DNA from: Promethearchaeota archaeon | GTDB taxonomy: Archaea > Asgardarchaeota > Lokiarchaeia > Sigynarchaeales > SOKP01 | Length of the DNA: 13,230 nt | NCBI GenBank assembly: GCA_019057775.1 | Contig: JAHLWT010000078.1 | Span: 1-13,230 of the forward strand | Direction of reading: 5' to 3' | Shown: positions 6,542-13,230 of the stretch, in pieces | How positions within the stretch are numbered: position 1 is the stretch's first letter | How the letters are laid out: the number at the start of each line of letters is the position of its first letter | The notes under the pieces: generated by a model | Databases searched by the model: none | Told to the model about the DNA's origin: nothing | Seen by the model: only the letters and a program-made list of their open reading frames with translations | Translations under genes and position numbers: made by a program

Positions 6542-8617
6542 CTATTTCCATTTAGCATGAAGATATTTTAATACCTTATCGATATCTTTAGTTGGAGGTT
6601 TACATGTTTTATTAATACATATATAGGCTGTTGCCTCTCCATCATTATTATAAAAAAATTCTACAAAATTTGAATAGGCATCAATATCAGGAGGGTTTTG
6701 TTCTGTGCGTCTATGGATAAAGACTTTATTAGGAGTATATTCATCAAAAACTAAATTGATCAATTTATTTGTATCGTCTGCGTCTGTATCACCAGCAATA
6801 ACCAATGAATAGGTTGGACCAATCGCAAAGTCAATAGCAACTAGAAATTGAGTATATGCTAATGGGTTCGCTCTAATTTTCTCAGCAAACACTCTACTTA
6901 GCAAATCTGCTTTCTCTTCTAATTCATGGTCCCCAGTCAAATAACTTAATCGCAACAAATTTAGCATAGCGATTGAATTTCCTGAGGGAATAGCACCATC
7001 ATAAATCTCTTTTTGTCTCGTAATTAATTGTTCAGAATCATCAGCAGTGAAGTAAAAACCACCTCTTTTTTTATCCCAGAAATTATCCAATTGAAATTGA
7101 TGTAGTTCAAGAGCAGATTTTAAATAAGATATTTCAAAAGAAGCTTCATATAATTCAATTAAAGCCCATATAAAAAACGAATAGTCAGTTAAAAAACCTG
7201 GAATTTCTGAAATTCCATCTTTATATCGATGATATAACATACCATTTTTTTCTCGAAGGTTTGAAAAAACAAACTCTACAGCTTTCTTAGCAGTATTTAG
7301 ATATTTCATTTCTTGAAAGGCGACTGAAGCTTTAATTAAAGCAGTAATCATCAATCCATTCCAGTTAGTTAAGATTTTATCATCTTTCAGAGGATGATTA
7401 CGTTTTTCTCGCTCTTTAAATAATTTAGAACGTATTTTTTCAATTTTTCCTTGGAGTTTAGTGTCAGGGAAGGTTTTAAGATGTAAAACATTTTTGCCCG
7501 TTTTTATTCCAGAAACTTCGTCTCGAAAATTTTCTGATTCATCTACATTAAAGATTTTAATAGCAAGTTTTAACTCTTTTTCGTCCAGTATTGATGTCAA
7601 TCTATCTTTAGACCAAATATAAAACTTGCCTTCTTCTCCTTCTGAATCTGCGTCTTCTGCTGAATAGAATCCCCCTTCAGATGAAGTCATATCCCGGAGA
7701 ACATAGGTTAAAATTTCCTCGGCTGTGTTTTTATACTCAACTTTTTTAGTAGCTTGAAATGCTTCAATATAAGCAATTGCTATTAGTGCTTGGTCATACA
7801 GCATCTTTTCAAAATGAGGAACAAGCCAAGTGGAATCGGTGGAATACCTGTGGAATCCAAAACCGATTTGATCATAAATTCCTCCTTTTCTCATAGATTG
7901 AAGTGTAGTTTCTACCATTTCTAAAGCTTTCTCTTCCCCGGTGCGCTTCCAATATCTAAGTAAAAATATGAGATTATGTGGAGTTGGGAACTTTGGCCGA
8001 TTTCCAAAACCACCATTCTTCTCATCATACTGTTGAGACAGTAGCTTATATGTGGTTTTCAGGATGTTTTCATCAAATTTCTCTCCAGGGGTTTTTTGAT
8101 CTAAATTTTGGAGATTGAAGGTTACCTGGTCTGCAGAATTTACTAGTTCACTTCTTTTATCATCCCATAAATTTTTAATCCGTTTTATTAGATCAATTAA
8201 TCCAATTCTACCAAATCGAGTTTGTTTAGGAAAATAGGTTCCAGCAAAAAAAGGCTTTTTATCGGGGGTCATAATAATTGTGAGTGGCCACCCTCCTGAG
8301 CCTGTTGTCATTTGACAAATTGTCATATATATTTTATCTATATCTGGACGTTCTTCCCTATCTACTTTTATCGATACAAAAGTCTTATTCATCAGTTCAG
8401 CTACTTCTTGATCTTCAAATGATTCATGAGCCATAACATGACACCAATGACAAGTTGAATACCCTATAGAAAGAAATATAGGCTTTTTTTCTTTCCTTGC
8501 TTTTTCAAAAGCATCAGCTCCCCAAGGATACCAATCAACTGGATTTTTAGCATGTTGAAGTAAATATGGACTCTTTTCATTAGTTAATCTATTAGAGTTA
8601 GATATTCCAGTGCTCAT
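6542..8617 (-). CDS. Thioredoxin-domain DUF255 (YyaL/SPATA20-type) protein
   Basis: Two-domain protein of the YyaL/SSP411 family. Residues about 8-170 form the thioredoxin-like DUF255 domain, with the family hallmarks [17 protein letters not shown] (16-32), the redox-type motif C56-H-W-C59-H followed by [13 protein letters not shown], and [12 protein letters not shown]...FFAGTYFP. The remaining residues, about 190-690, are the (alpha/alpha)6-barrel part related to N-acylglucosamine epimerase-like glycosidase folds, including [37 protein letters not shown] and [10 protein letters not shown]. The 691-residue length is normal and nothing is truncated. The biochemical role of the family is not established; thiol-disulfide exchange is inferred from the CxxC. 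ATG 8617 has no SD; a TATA-like box about 25 nt upstream suggests a leaderless transcript. It lies downstream of the nitroreductase gene on the same strand, separated by 128 nt. Confidence 0.93.
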   Translation of the reverse strand: MSTGISNSNRLTNEKSPYLLQHAKNPVDWYPWGADAFEKARKEKKPIFLSIGYSTCHWCHVMAHESFEDQEVAELMNKTFVSIKVDREERPDIDKIYMTICQMTTGSGGWPLTIIMTPDKKPFFAGTYFPKQTRFGRIGLIDLIKRIKNLWDDKRSELVNSADQVTFNLQNLDQKTPGEKFDENILKTTYKLLSQQYDEKNGGFGNRPKFPTPHNLIFLLRYWKRTGEEKALEMVETTLQSMRKGGIYDQIGFGFHRYSTDSTWLVPHFEKMLYDQALIAIAYIEAFQATKKVEYKNTAEEILTYVLRDMTSSEGGFYSAEDADSEGEEGKFYIWSKDRLTSILDEKELKLAIKIFNVDESENFRDEVSGIKTGKNVLHLKTFPDTKLQGKIEKIRSKLFKEREKRNHPLKDDKILTNWNGLMITALIKASVAFQEMKYLNTAKKAVEFVFSNLREKNGMLYHRYKDGISEIPGFLTDYSFFIWALIELYEASFEISYLKSALELHQFQLDNFWDKKRGGFYFTADDSEQLITRQKEIYDGAIPSGNSIAMLNLLRLSYLTGDHELEEKADLLSRVFAEKIRANPLAYTQFLVAIDFAIGPTYSLVIAGDTDADDTNKLINLVFDEYTPNKVFIHRRTEQNPPDIDAYSNFVEFFYNNDGEATAYICINKTCKPPTKDIDKVLKYLHAKWK

Positions 8618-8636
8618 ATTTTATTAAAGTAAATTA

Positions 8637-8647
8637 GATTTTATCAA
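8637..8647 (-). promoter_or_regulatory. TATA-like box for a leaderless DUF255 transcript
   Basis: On the minus strand TTGATAAAATC is centred about 25 nt before the A of the DUF255 start codon at 8617. With no SD in between, this is the spacing expected for leaderless archaeal transcription. Part of a 128-nt gap with no other visible element. Confidence 0.35.
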
Positions 8648-8745
8648 TCCGAAGATTATTATCTATTAATTTCTTTGACGATTACATTATAACATTAATT
8701 AATTTAGAAAATTTTCCTTATAAATTAGAATTCTTTTTCTGAATA

Positions 8746-9309
8746 TCATGTTTCTTTATTATATTTATTTGAATACACGAATTTTTCTAAGGAAATTCTT
8801 GGTGGTCTCTGTTTTTCTCCTAGTTTCATTGGTTCAGAAAGCACAGGATTAACCTCCTTTGAGTGTTTTCCAATAGTTATCAATGTAATTAATCTCATGT
8901 CAACAGGTATATTTAGCACATTTTTAGCTTTTTCTTCATTAAACCCAGCAATAGGGTGAGCAACTAACCCTAATTCTGTAGCTCTTAAAATAATAAATGC
9001 GGTTGCCATCCCTGTATCAAATAAATAGTATTTACGCTCTCCGATAATGCAATCATTTTCGGGTTTGCTGAAAACAGCAATAAGCATTGAAGCGTTTTCA
9101 ACCCATTTATTACCTCCAGATAAGATTTTAAATAACTTTCTTAATTCTTGTTTATCGTACACAAATACTAATCTCCAAGGTTGTTTATTTGCACACGATG
9201 GAGCAATCTGAGCTACTTTCGCAAGATCATTGATTAAATCTTCTGAAATATCAATATGATCTAAAGATCGATAAGCTCTTCTTCTTTCTATAGCTTCTTT
9301 TACATCCAT
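8746..9309 (-). CDS. Nitroreductase-family FMN oxidoreductase
   Basis: FMN-dependent oxidoreductase of the nitroreductase fold, typically a homodimer using NAD(P)H to reduce quinones, nitro compounds or flavins in the cytoplasm. The N-terminal FMN phosphate site is MDVKEAIERRRAYRS, with R9-R10-R11. PSCANKQPWR at 37-46 is the second FMN-contact segment, and GLVAHPIAGFNEEKAKNVL is the conserved helix-loop near the centre, followed by the LITIG strand. The 187-residue length is within the family range. No ferredoxin domain is fused. ATG 9309 has AGTGA (9316-9320) 6 nt upstream. The gene lies 239 nt downstream of AOR, with a T-tract and a TATA-like box between, so it is probably a separate unit. 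Its true substrate cannot be predicted. The upstream region resembles that of the alcohol dehydrogenase, hinting at shared control. Confidence 0.92.
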   Translation of the reverse strand: MDVKEAIERRRAYRSLDHIDISEDLINDLAKVAQIAPSCANKQPWRLVFVYDKQELRKLFKILSGGNKWVENASMLIAVFSKPENDCIIGERKYYLFDTGMATAFIILRATELGLVAHPIAGFNEEKAKNVLNIPVDMRLITLITIGKHSKEVNPVLSEPMKLGEKQRPPRISLEKFVYSNKYNKET

Positions 9310-9410
9310 TTTAATTCACTCTTCCTATAATAACAATAAATTAATAAATTGAATTTTCATTATTACTCCATTAATCTGTAAGTCATATTAAATAATATCA
9401 ATCTTAGCCT

Positions 9411-9420
9411 TATTTTATAT
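9411..9420 (-). promoter_or_regulatory. TATA-like box upstream of the nitroreductase gene
   Basis: On the minus strand ATATAAAATA lies about 105 nt before the nitroreductase ATG, just downstream of an element shared with the alcohol dehydrogenase promoter. It would give a leader of about 80 nt. The rest of the 239-nt gap is AT-rich and holds no other gene that I can see. Confidence 0.35.
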
Positions 9421-9425
9421 TGAAT

Positions 9426-9448
9426 ATTCTAGGTAGAAAGGTTAAAAT
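9426..9448 (-). promoter_or_regulatory. Candidate operator, copy 1 (nitroreductase side)
   Basis: On the minus strand this reads TTTTAACCTTT, then CTAC, then CTAGA. It shares the 11-mer TTTTAACCTTT and the following CTAGA with 12796-12814 upstream of the alcohol dehydrogenase. Both copies lie just upstream of a TATA-like box. Confidence 0.35.
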
Positions 9449-9517
9449 ATAAAAATTAAACCATATAATCCTAATATTTTAAAAAATATCTAAAATTTCA
9501 TCTCAGAATGTTTTATA

Positions 9518-9530
9518 ATAGAAAAAAATT
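9518..9530 (-). terminator. T7 tract after the AOR gene
   Basis: On the minus strand AATTTTTTTCTAT begins 19 nt after the AOR stop. The same 13-mer follows the last plus-strand gene at 6519-6531, which supports a role in transcription termination. Confidence 0.5.
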
Positions 9531-9548
9531 GATTTTTGATTTAACTCT

Positions 9549-11408
9549 TTACTTAGATTTATCAAAAATTCTTAATTGCTTTAACTTTTCATCTGTGGGT
9601 CTTCCTGTTTCCCATTCCCATCCCCGAATGCTATAATACTTCTTTAAGTTATCAGTAAGATCAAGCTTAACCCCTGATGTTTTTCCAAAGGATAAAACTT
9701 TTAGTAAGTGCTTTGGAAGCTTGTCATCCTCCCTAGTGATGCCTAAATTACAGTCTATGAGTCTTTTTAAATTATTAATACGTTCTCCAACTTCCATTAA
9801 TGCTTTTTTATCATAATTGAATCCTGTCGCAGCGTTTATATATCCTATAATGTTCTCAAGCGTCGGTCTGACCATATTACAGTTAACAGCCGAATCATCA
9901 ATCGCTCTAAGATCTTGGAGTTTTGATATTCCTCTTTCTCTTCCCTTTATATTATAACGTCCTTTACTCCTTTTAATGTGAAGAGAGGGATACTTGAAGC
10001 TCCCCATTTCTGCATTATACCAATCACATTTATTATGATTTGCCCCGGTACACCCAGTTGCATAGCTCAAAGCCTGACCTGCAAAAGCTCTTGGATCATG
10101 CATAGGCATTTCTAAACCTTTAACATGTGCTGCTAATTCGGGATCGACTTCCAATTTTTCAGCCATGGTTCTAACGCCTTCTGCAAGGATTTTTCCAATT
10201 CCTTCTCTATTAGTAATTTTTTTTATAAGTTCCAAGATAATTTTCCCATTACCCCATTTAATATCTTGTAACTGAATGTCGCTTAAAAGGCTCTTTATGA
10301 TTTCAATCGAAAGTTTGTTTTCAACTAAATAGATAAGAAAAGCAATACTTACACCGCAAGATATTGTATCAACTCCATATTCGTTACATAAATGGTTTGC
10401 TAAAATCACATATCTGGAATCAAAAAGACCACATAATGGGCCAAATGCAGCAACAGATTCATATTCCGGACCATCAACTTTAATTTCTTTACCATCTTCT
10501 TTAATAATCGTTGATTTTCCACATTTTACTGTACATCCAACACATCCATAATTGAAAACGGGATAATCTTCTTTCAAAGTTTTACTTGTTAATTTTTCAG
10601 CAAGAAATTCTGATTCCGTAAAATAATAGCCCGGAGTATCACCATTTACCATCCCTAGATCAAGATACATGTTAGTTCCATACAAATTAAAAAGAAGTGA
10701 GCCTATTGAACCTTCCTTCTCTGTTTGTTTGATTTCCTTACCCCGTTCTTTATTAGCAATTTCAACCCTATTTGTACCTTGAATAGCTAGAGCTTTTAAG
10801 TTTTTCGAGCCCATGATTGCTCCTAATCCACATCTCCCAATAGCTCTTCCTTCATCATTAATTATTACCGCATATTTCACAAGGTTCTCTCCCGCAGGGC
10901 CAATACAAGCAACCCGGACATTTGATTCATTTATGTCGTTTTTAATTAAATTTTGCGTTTCATAGCAATCTTTACCTTGTAAACTAGAAGCATCTTTAAA
11001 TTCTATTTCTCCATTATGAACAAATAAATAAGTTGGTTTAGTTGCTTTTCCTAAAAAAACAATGGCATCAAAACCACAATTCCTTAGAGAGATGCAAAAC
11101 GAACCACCTGAAGATCCCTCTCCCCATATTCTGGTTAAAGGAGATATTCCACTAACAGTATAACGTCCTGAGGACGGTCTAATAGTTCCCGTTATAGGAC
11201 CTGTAGCAAAAATAAGGGGATTAATTTCTGAAAAGGGGTTTTCTTTTAATGTAATGTAATCCTTTTTTGATAGCAAATCATATACAATTTTAGCACTTAA
11301 TCCCGTTCCTCCGAGGAAATCTCTTGCGATTTCTGATTCTAAATCTTTAATCTCAAAACTTTCTTTGCTTAAATCAACATATAGAACTTTTCCATTATAA
11401 CCATACAT
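9549..11408 (-). CDS. Tungsten-containing aldehyde:ferredoxin oxidoreductase
   Basis: Cytoplasmic tungstopterin enzyme that oxidises aldehydes to carboxylic acids, passing electrons to ferredoxin; with low-potential ferredoxin it can run in reverse. The 619-residue length is typical of the AOR family. The N-terminal pterin-binding domain contains SGRYTVSGISPLTRIWGEG and the EGSSGG segment, then GRCGLGAIMGSKNLKAL. The single [4Fe-4S] cluster is complete: C289-x2-C292-x3-C296, with the fourth ligand C510 in DDSAVNCNM, positions close to those in the Pyrococcus enzyme. PEYES and MPMHDPRAFAGQ match conserved active-site loops. The start ATG has an AGGT 7 nt upstream. It follows the alcohol dehydrogenase by 36 nt, so the pair could convert alcohol to aldehyde to acid. 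The aldehyde specificity (AOR, FOR, GAPOR or another subgroup) is not decidable by eye, so I give no symbol. A tungstopterin synthesis and W transport set must lie elsewhere. Confidence 0.94.
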   Translation of the reverse strand: MYGYNGKVLYVDLSKESFEIKDLESEIARDFLGGTGLSAKIVYDLLSKKDYITLKENPFSEINPLIFATGPITGTIRPSSGRYTVSGISPLTRIWGEGSSGGSFCISLRNCGFDAIVFLGKATKPTYLFVHNGEIEFKDASSLQGKDCYETQNLIKNDINESNVRVACIGPAGENLVKYAVIINDEGRAIGRCGLGAIMGSKNLKALAIQGTNRVEIANKERGKEIKQTEKEGSIGSLLFNLYGTNMYLDLGMVNGDTPGYYFTESEFLAEKLTSKTLKEDYPVFNYGCVGCTVKCGKSTIIKEDGKEIKVDGPEYESVAAFGPLCGLFDSRYVILANHLCNEYGVDTISCGVSIAFLIYLVENKLSIEIIKSLLSDIQLQDIKWGNGKIILELIKKITNREGIGKILAEGVRTMAEKLEVDPELAAHVKGLEMPMHDPRAFAGQALSYATGCTGANHNKCDWYNAEMGSFKYPSLHIKRSKGRYNIKGRERGISKLQDLRAIDDSAVNCNMVRPTLENIIGYINAATGFNYDKKALMEVGERINNLKRLIDCNLGITREDDKLPKHLLKVLSFGKTSGVKLDLTDNLKKYYSIRGWEWETGRPTDEKLKQLRIFDKSK

Positions 11409-11444
11409 TTTATATACCTATTGTTCAAATTAAACCTAAATTAA

Positions 11445-12740
11445 TTAAAAATCAACGTCTTTGCCATCCCAAGCATATTCAAATATTTTTTCTAAAACTT
11501 CTTTATTTAAATGCCGGGGTGATAAAAGAGAAACTGCATCCAATTCTGTGTATTTGATTAATAAATCTAGATTGTTAAAATAATCCTCTTTACTAATAAC
11601 TGGATTCTTCAAATTTTTTACACACAAGGGTCCATCTAAAGAAGAAATGAAATTTTTAATAGCTTGTAGAAATTCTGAAAACAATTTTTTATTACTTTTC
11701 CCTTTAGATTCAATATTAAAGAGAAAACATAAGTCCTTCCAACGATCTGAGACTTTAGCTATGAAAGCGGTTGTGTAAACGAGAAGCATACCCACACAAA
11801 GTCCATGATGAACCATAAATATTTTTCCAAAACTATGAGCTAAAGCATGATCTAGTCCAACTCTGGAATTACCAAATCCTAAACCAGCCATAGTTGCTGC
11901 TAATTGCATATGACTTCTAGCTTCTAAATCTTTTCCACCATATTTATACGCACGAGGTAAATATTTTAAGATTTCCTTTATAGCATAAATATTTATGCTA
12001 TCTGTTAAAGGACTACCCCACGTTGAAACATATGATCCCACAGAGTGAGCCAATGCATCTAAACCTGTTGCCATAGTTAGAAAAGGAGGTAAATCTTTTA
12101 CAAAATCCGTGTGTAAAATAACTATATCAGGAATTATTTCTGGATTAGCTATTGTTAATTTTTGAGGAGGATCTCTATTAATATCAGTTAACATAGCAGA
12201 ATAAGTAACTTCCGAGCCTGTTCCCGATGTTGTAGGTATTGCAATCAAAAATTTAACCTTCTTCCGCAAACCTAGATTTTCGAAAGGTGTAACTCTATAC
12301 AGACTTGTTTCCGGTTTCTCGTATTTAATCATTAAGGCTTTCGCTGTATCAATAACACTCCCTCCACCGAGTGCTATAAATACTCGGGGATTAAATTCTT
12401 CGCAAATTTTTCTACCCTCTTCGATTGTATTGAGAGGACCTTCTGGTTCTACTCCTGCCCATATTCGTGATTTTGCATCTATTGGCTCCAAAATTTTGAT
12501 TACTTTGCTAGCAAATTTCTCAGTAAAATCATCAACAATGATAAGCACTCTTCTTTCTTCTCTTTCAAGTTTAGATTCCAAAAAACTAGAAATTTGTTCT
12601 AATGCTCTATGACTATAAAAAATGTGTCCTGTTCTAAAGGCTGACATTAATCCCATTGGAGCTCTTCCCTTGAGTAAGCTTATTTGGTCTCTTACAATTT
12701 CAGATTCATACCAAGCTCTCTGTTCCGTTTTATTTTCCAT
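11445..12740 (-). CDS. Iron-type (group III) alcohol dehydrogenase
   Basis: NAD(P)-dependent metal alcohol dehydrogenase that interconverts primary alcohols and aldehydes in the cytoplasm. Family marks: nucleotide-binding GGGSVIDTAK (residues 125-134), PTTSGTGSE around 170-180, and all four metal ligands, D228 and H232 in GLDALAHS, and H298 and H312 in the GLDHALAHSFG...VHHG stretch; the 4- and 14-residue spacings equal those in FucO-type enzymes. The 431-residue length is slightly above the usual 380-400, due to an N-terminal extension of about 30 residues before FRTGHIFYS. The start ATG 12740 is supported by GAGGAG at 12752-12757 and AGGAA at 12747-12751. AOR follows after 36 nt on the same strand, so the aldehyde made or used here is probably shared with it. 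No aldehyde dehydrogenase domain is fused, which rules out an AdhE-type protein. The physiological direction is unknown. Confidence 0.94.
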   Translation of the reverse strand: MENKTEQRAWYESEIVRDQISLLKGRAPMGLMSAFRTGHIFYSHRALEQISSFLESKLEREERRVLIIVDDFTEKFASKVIKILEPIDAKSRIWAGVEPEGPLNTIEEGRKICEEFNPRVFIALGGGSVIDTAKALMIKYEKPETSLYRVTPFENLGLRKKVKFLIAIPTTSGTGSEVTYSAMLTDINRDPPQKLTIANPEIIPDIVILHTDFVKDLPPFLTMATGLDALAHSVGSYVSTWGSPLTDSINIYAIKEILKYLPRAYKYGGKDLEARSHMQLAATMAGLGFGNSRVGLDHALAHSFGKIFMVHHGLCVGMLLVYTTAFIAKVSDRWKDLCFLFNIESKGKSNKKLFSEFLQAIKNFISSLDGPLCVKNLKNPVISKEDYFNNLDLLIKYTELDAVSLLSPRHLNKEVLEKIFEYAWDGKDVDF

Positions 12741-12751
12741 AAAATGTTCCT

Positions 12752-12757
12752 CTCCTC
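12752..12757 (-). promoter_or_regulatory. Shine-Dalgarno sequence of the alcohol dehydrogenase gene
   Basis: GAGGAG on the minus strand, 11 nt before the ATG, with a second purine run AGGAA 6 nt before it. It supports the chosen start and a leadered mRNA. Confidence 0.55.
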
Positions 12758-12786
12758 ATTTAATTATCTAAATTTATGATGTAATG

Positions 12787-12795
12787 ATATATTAA
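12787..12795 (-). promoter_or_regulatory. TATA-like box of the alcohol dehydrogenase-AOR unit
   Basis: TTAATATAT on the minus strand is centred about 51 nt before the start codon. Transcription would begin near 12765, leaving a leader of about 25 nt that includes the SD. The position fits an archaeal promoter well. Confidence 0.45.
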
Positions 12796-12814
12796 TCTAG
12801 ATAAAAGGTTAAAA
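12796..12814 (-). promoter_or_regulatory. Candidate operator, copy 2 (alcohol dehydrogenase side)
   Basis: On the minus strand this reads TTTTAACCTTTTATCTAGA, immediately upstream of the TATA-like box. It shares TTTTAACCTTT and CTAGA, in the same order, with 9426-9448. A position directly upstream of TATA suits an activator or BRE-like element. Confidence 0.35.
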
Positions 12815-12952
12815 GAATAATATAAAAAAAAGACTTTTATAAGAAGCTATTAAAATTGATTTGTTGATAGGTTTAATCAATATAAAGTTTAGGAGTTATC
12901 CAAATATATAATAAACATTAGTTTTATTTTTTATTTATAAGTACATGAATGG

Positions 12953-12961
12953 TTTATAATT
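12953..12961 (+). promoter_or_regulatory. TATA-like box before the right-edge gene
   Basis: TTTATAATT lies about 47 nt before the ATG at 13004. Transcription would start near 12983, inside a T7CTT run (12981-12990). Weak evidence in an AT-rich divergent spacer of 263 nt that otherwise holds only the alcohol dehydrogenase promoter elements. Confidence 0.3.
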
Positions 12962-13003
12962 GAAAATATTTTAGGATCCCTTTTTTTCTTACGTAATGAG
13001 ACC

Positions 13004-13230
13004 ATGTTTGAAAGTATACCCAAAGAAATCATTGGAATTGCTTATGCATCTGAATGGGATCATATAAAACAATTTATAAAAGCTCTCTTAGATATGACCC
13101 TTGATTCAGAAGAAGAATATTCCTTAATTGTTCTCAATGCTATTATTAATAATAAAAGGTATGAAGAATATAATATTCAAATAAAATCTAAAGCTCAAAT
13201 TAATCTATTATCTTCCATCACTGATTTTGA
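13004..13230 (+). CDS. Unknown protein, 5' part, runs off the window
   Basis: An open frame of 75 complete codons begins at ATG 13004 (MFESIPKEIIGIAYASEWDH) and continues past the window end. The frame is also open upstream to 12941, but it contains no ATG, GTG or TTG with an SD there, apart from a GTA/CAT-type stretch that looks non-coding. The visible part is mostly helical, with a run of acidic residues (DSEEEY) and a lysine-rich stretch after it; there is no signal peptide, membrane helix or motif that I can name. No clear SD precedes the ATG. It is divergent from the alcohol dehydrogenase gene. Codon use resembles its neighbours, which supports a real gene, but no function can be assigned. 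Confidence 0.55.
   Translation, partial: MFESIPKEIIGIAYASEWDHIKQFIKALLDMTLDSEEEYSLIVLNAIINNKRYEEYNIQIKSKAQINLLSSITDF

Noticed and set aside
9310..9548. Intergenic region examined for a small RNA or C/D box RNA
   Set aside because: No C box/D box pair, no stable GC-containing stem and no tRNA-like structure could be found by eye; only a GAATATTC palindrome and AT-rich sequence.
12430..12612. 60-codon plus-strand frame inside the alcohol dehydrogenase gene
   Set aside because: It is opposite a firmly identified gene, short, and has no recognisable start region.
1..13230. CRISPR arrays, insertion sequences, integrase or att sites, tRNA and rRNA genes
   Set aside because: No regularly spaced repeats, no transposase or recombinase motifs, no long terminal inverted repeats and no conserved RNA segments were seen on either strand.

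Overview
The window is a strongly AT-rich archaeal segment. It has T-rich termination signals, TATA-like boxes, GGAG/GTGAT Shine-Dalgarno sequences and GTG/TTG starts. HdrABC subunits, a tungsten aldehyde:ferredoxin oxidoreductase (AOR), an archaeal-style CDP-alcohol phosphatidyltransferase and a protein whose C-terminal third looks like the longin-like domains common in Asgard archaea together suggest an anaerobic Asgard archaeon (Lokiarchaeia-like). That placement is an inference; no rRNA or other marker gene is present.

Plus strand, 1-6505. The window opens inside hdrC and runs through hdrB and hdrA in a tight run (14 nt or less between genes). This is the soluble heterodisulfide reductase module, used for flavin-based electron bifurcation or confurcation. 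After a T-rich stretch and a TATA-like box come a CDP-alcohol phosphatidyltransferase (3453-4091), a 436-residue protein of unknown function with a longin-like C-terminus (4148-5458), a DUF1499 protein (about 5558-5956) and a 123-residue conserved hypothetical protein with one CxxC (6134-6505). These four are spaced like separately transcribed genes.

Minus strand, 12740-6542. Read in the direction of transcription, an iron-type alcohol dehydrogenase (12740-11445) is followed after 36 nt by AOR (11408-9549); the two are probably co-transcribed. Together they could interconvert alcohol, aldehyde and acid, using NAD(P) at the first step and ferredoxin at the second. After a T7 terminator-like tract comes a nitroreductase-family flavoprotein (9309-8746), then a thioredoxin-fold DUF255/YyaL protein (8617-6542), which converges on the plus-strand genes. 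The regions upstream of the alcohol dehydrogenase and the nitroreductase share an 11-mer plus a CTAGA in the same order, each followed by a TATA-like box. This may be a common operator.

At the right edge a plus-strand reading frame of unknown function starts near 13004 and runs off the end.

Functionally the window is dominated by low-potential electron chemistry: HdrABC and AOR both work with ferredoxin, and the nitroreductase and alcohol dehydrogenase with NAD(P)H. HdrABC could rebalance ferredoxin, thiol and hydride pools fed by aldehyde oxidation; this link is inferred from proximity only. I see no CRISPR array, transposon, integrase, tRNA or rRNA, and no gene-free stretch exceeds 300 bases.
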